This document shows positions 60,976 through 64,000 of a stretch of DNA of 64,000 nucleotides, in pieces; the first letter of the stretch is position 1, and the number at the start of each line of letters is the position of its first letter. The notes below the pieces were generated by a model that was not told the DNA's origin, made no database searches, and saw only the letters and a program-made list of their open reading frames with translations. This DNA is from Corythoichthys intestinalis (lineage: Eukaryota > Chordata > Actinopteri > Syngnathiformes > Syngnathidae): contig NC_080408.1 of the NCBI RefSeq assembly GCF_030265065.1, positions 42,186,501-42,250,500 on the forward strand. Reading direction: 5' to 3'. A program made the position numbers and the translations under genes.

Positions 60976-61309
60976 TCAATTAGTGGGTTAAAGAAATACT
61001 TTTTTGATAAAAATGTTGACAATGAAACATAGTATTCATAGAGAATTTTTTCTAAGTCCATGTTTCTTTTAATTTCAATGCAAAATGTTAAACCTATAGT
61101 ATGATAATGTGATTTATATTTGTACTAATATTGACTATTTTGATTCCTTTCTATTTATCTAAGACAGACGTTCCGGCTGAAGAAAATCAGTCACAATACT
61201 TCAGTTTTTGAGCATGGCTATTAGCAAATCAAATCCGGTCAACATTGTTTACCGATACAAAAGAAAAGAAATCCATTTTACAATATATACAAGCCTAACT
61301 GTATTGTCT

Positions 61310-61640
61310 TTCTGAGGTCCTGTATGGTTGAGAATCAGGCCTGCAAGCTTAGTCAGGATGGCCCTGGGAGGCTTCAATGCACAGCACAGAATCAGAGGTG
61401 GGGCCTTTGTTTTTTCTCTCCTCCTTCATAAAGGAAATGGAGTCGAACTTTATCCCTGCTGACACCATCCTGGTCCGGGCTGCAGGAAGCCGATAACACC
61501 CTCCACCGAAACCTGAATCGACAGTTTGGGACCGCCTTGCCTTTCCTGTTTCTGCAGGCCTCGGGATGACGGGGAGAGGGAAACAGCAAGAGAGAGGGAG
61601 CGAGGGGAGCCCTCGCCTCCGGCAGATGCACTATTCAGCC
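61310..61640. other. GC-rich, repeat-free block upstream of rab11b exon 2
   Basis: This block is clearly richer in GC than its surroundings and shows no transposon end. It has open minus-strand frames (61392-61631) with no recognised product. It may be an intronic regulatory element or a non-coding exon; nothing in the sequence decides this. Confidence 0.3.
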
Positions 61641-61689
61641 CACAGAGAAGACTTTGTTACATCTAAATAGCCTTTTGGCTCCTGCGCCC

Positions 61690-61815
61690 CCCAGGATGTT
61701 GATGTGCCATGTCCAAACCATTTGAACGGGGAGTCCTGGCAGTGATCATTCATTATCAGCACTTCCAGTTCAAATGGATTAGACGTTTATCGTCGTCTAT
61801 GGCAGTCAGTGAGTT
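61690..61815. repeat. Dispersed fold-back repeat (GACGTCCAATCC family)
   Basis: Shares CCATTTGAACGGGGAG, AGTTCAAATGGATTAGACGT and GGCAGTCAGTGAGTTAAC words with the family. Confidence 0.5.
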
Positions 61816-61829
61816 AACAATTTCCTATA

Positions 61830-61983
61830 AATGCCACAAAACATTTGTCTTCAACTCTCTTCAACATAGTTTTTTACCACAAAGAAGGCACAGGATGGTA
61901 ATCAAAACATTACTTTTGTCCAAAATGAAAATACTCAACTCACCTCAACATAGTTCATTGATACTAACATGCCACAAGATACA
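61830..61983 (+). repeat. Minisatellite, left part
   Basis: About two diverged units containing ACATTACTTTTGTCCAAAAT, CTCAACTCACCTCAACATAG and GATACTAACATGCCACAAGA. The array resumes after the Tc1 derivative at 62648. Confidence 0.7.
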
Positions 61984-62646
61984 AAGGTAGGAAAAGTATC
62001 TCAACCTTTTGGAATTTCTCGCATTTCTGCATAGAATCACCATCAAATGTAATCTGATATTAGTCAAAATCACACAGATGAAAAAAGTGTGTTTCACTAA
62101 AACCACCCATACATTTATAGGTTTTCATATCTTAATGAGGTTACTATGCAAGCAATGACAGAATGGAGAAAAATAAGTAAGTGAACCATGACATTTAATA
62201 TTTTGTACACCCCCCACCCCCCTTGGCAGCAATAACTTCAACTAGACGCTTCCAGTAGCTGCAGATCAGCCTGGCACATCGATCATCGATCAGGACTAAT
62301 CTTGGCCCATTCTTCTCTACAAAACTTCTGTAGTTCAATCAAATTACTGGGATGTCTGGCATGAATCTCTGCCTTCAGGTCATGCCATAGCACCTCAATG
62401 GGGTTCAAGTATGAAGTTTGACTTGCTCAACTCAGAACATGATCCACCAAATATTAAATGTGATGGTTCACTTACATACTATCCTAATTAAAATATGAAA
62501 ACCTATAAATATTTGGGTGGTCTTAGTTAAAGCAGACACTGTTTTTCATCTGTGTGATTTTGACAAAGATCAGTGCACATTTGGTGGTGATTTTATGCAG
62601 AAATGTGAGAAATTCCAGAAGGTTCAGATGCTTTTTCATTCCACTG
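61984..62646. mobile_element. Tc1-like deletion derivative D inside the minisatellite
   Basis: Both TIRs of the CAGTGGTATGAAAAAGTATC family are present (left decayed), with inner words shared with elements A and C and a remnant of transposase 3' sequence on minus (62215-62420). The rest of the gene is missing. Confidence 0.7.
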
Positions 62647-62647
62647 T

Positions 62648-63065
62648 TGTATCAAAGCACTTTGTTTTGTCCAAAATGAAACTCTTGAACACACACCAAC
62701 ACTTGACACTGAGCTGCCAAAAAGCTGGTATCAAAGCACTACTTTTGCCAAAAATGAAACTACTGAACTCACCTCAGCATAGTTTCTGGGCACTAAGATG
62801 CCACAATCTAGTCCCAAAGCACTACCTTTGTCAAAAAAGGTCCTCAACTCACTTCAACATAGTTCCTTGACACGGAAAAGATAGCACGAGATGAAGCCAA
62901 AGCATTACGTTAGTCAAAAATGAAACTGCTCAAGTCACTCCGACATAGTTCCTTGATACTAACATACCACGAGTTGCCACATGAAGATGCCAAAGCACTT
63001 CTTTTGTCAAAAATTAAACCCTTCAACTCACCTCAACATAGTTCCTTGACACTAAGACAAAACAA
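62648..63065 (+). repeat. Minisatellite, right part
   Basis: About four to five tandem, diverged units of roughly 80-110 bp with CAAAGCACT, TTTTGTCAAAAATGAAACT, CAACTCACCTCAACATAGTT and CCTTGACACTAAGA. Confidence 0.75.
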
Positions 63066-64000
63066 GTTTGTGTACAAGCACTTTTATATCAAACTGGGCT
63101 GTGATCCACCCACACAACAGCAATTTGCAGATAGTGTATACAGGTTAACACTGTACCTCTATTCAGTTCCACCATTAAGGATTTCATTGACATTTTATTG
63201 TCTAGCACCAACCTTTTTTCTAATCTCAGAGTTACTTCCTTGGTTATTAATGAAGTTGACTTTGATAACCCATATGTAATTATTATCAATTGAATATAGT
63301 TAACACTGTTTAGACACTGATCTTGTGAATATACTGCATCACAATAAAATGGTATATACTGTATGTCAACAATTATTCAACAAGAATCCAGTGGATATCA
63401 ATACACTCATTTCATTTTCACCCCCTATCTCTGCTAGTGTCTACATTTTTAAACAATCACTCCAACAAAATTCCTTGGAAATCACTACAGTATATCCTAT
63501 CACTTGTCAGCTATTATTTTATAACGTGTCCTATCTGCTGACCCTTGACAGTGAGTGATTTTTGTTTACACGTTATTGTTGTTGTAGTTGTTGCCATTTC
63601 AGGGTCCTTGTTGACACTTATCCCAATTATAACAGTAAACTCTAGGTTGCTCTTGTAGTAAGTCTAGTAAAATTCAACAATAAATGATCAATAAGCAAAA
63701 TAATTGGCAAAAATAAAGTGCCTCAAATCCAAATTCGGAGGTTCTAGAGAAACAGTCGTTCTAGGTAGAACACCAAAGTTCAATAGGCCTCCAAACAGAT
63801 GGGGTGTTGCACCCTACCTCGAAGCTGCAAGCGTCGGAACGCTGCAATGACATCGTTTTGTTTGGAAGATCATCTTCTCTTCTCGGCCTTCTACATAAAC
63901 ACGGGCCCGATTATTTTGGATACTTCATACCAAATCAACATTATCGACCCCACACATTCGCAATTTAAAATCGGTGTCAGTATGAATACGATCATCATTA
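63066..64000. other. Right edge, no gene recognised
   Basis: AT-rich DNA. No Rab11B first exon (MGTRDDEYDYLFK) was found on the minus strand. No clear repeat end. Confidence 0.5.

Noticed and set aside
63300-64000. rab11b first exon near the right edge
   Set aside because: No minus-strand sequence encoding MGTRDDEYDYLFK with a donor was found; it is left as outside the window.

Overview
The window is from a teleost fish nuclear genome. It carries intron-split vertebrate genes with canonical GT/AG junctions, the fish LINE Rex3, many Tc1/mariner, hAT and Kolobok-type DNA transposons, and long simple repeats. Three host genes are assignable. sf3a2 (minus, 2830-9376, seven coding exons, 290 aa, complete) is a core U2 snRNP splicing subunit. 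marchf2 (plus, 26221-36637, four coding exons, 249 aa, complete) is a membrane RING-CH ubiquitin ligase of endosomes. rab11b (minus, 42355-59019, coding exons 2-5; exon 1 lies beyond the right edge or was not found) is a recycling-endosome GTPase. marchf2 and rab11b are neighbours in human 19p13.2 and converge here. A terminal coding exon of a further, unidentified gene lies at 1682-2002 and converges on sf3a2.

Layout. 1-2.2 kb: hAT-like repeats and the unknown terminal exon. 2.8-10.5 kb: sf3a2, with a nearly full-length Rex3 in its intron 4 (coding-exon order on the minus strand: after the exon at 8880-8989). 10.483-18.487 kb: an 8-kb near-perfect palindrome made of two tail-to-tail copies of a 4-kb transposon with terminal inverted repeats (TIRs), flanked as one unit by the 5-bp repeat ATCAG; it abuts the sf3a2 promoter. 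18.5-24.3 kb: Kolobok-like and hAT fragments and simple repeats. 24.7-37.9 kb: marchf2, whose intron 2 holds a Tc1-in-Tc1-with-Kolobok nest. 38.5-41 kb: a Tigger-like element with a fold-back Tc1/mariner element inside it. 41.9-59 kb: rab11b, with introns filled by nested Tc1, hAT and Tigger-like elements. 59-64 kb: a hAT element, a GC-rich block, and a minisatellite split by a Tc1 derivative.

The most unusual object is the 8-kb palindrome. Each arm holds a decayed, apparently spliced gene with integrase-like (H2C2 and DDE-start) motifs, and the element termini begin TGTCA, which is reminiscent of Ginger-type DNA transposons. The outer ends, not the inner ones, are bounded by the target-site duplication, so the composite probably moved as a palindrome. 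Two unrelated Tc1/mariner elements in the same window (38.7-40.3 kb and 56.9-58.3 kb) are also inverted duplications carrying the 3' part of the transposase on both arms. The recurrent theme is therefore palindromised transposons. All identities and boundaries were read by eye; no alignment or database search was run.
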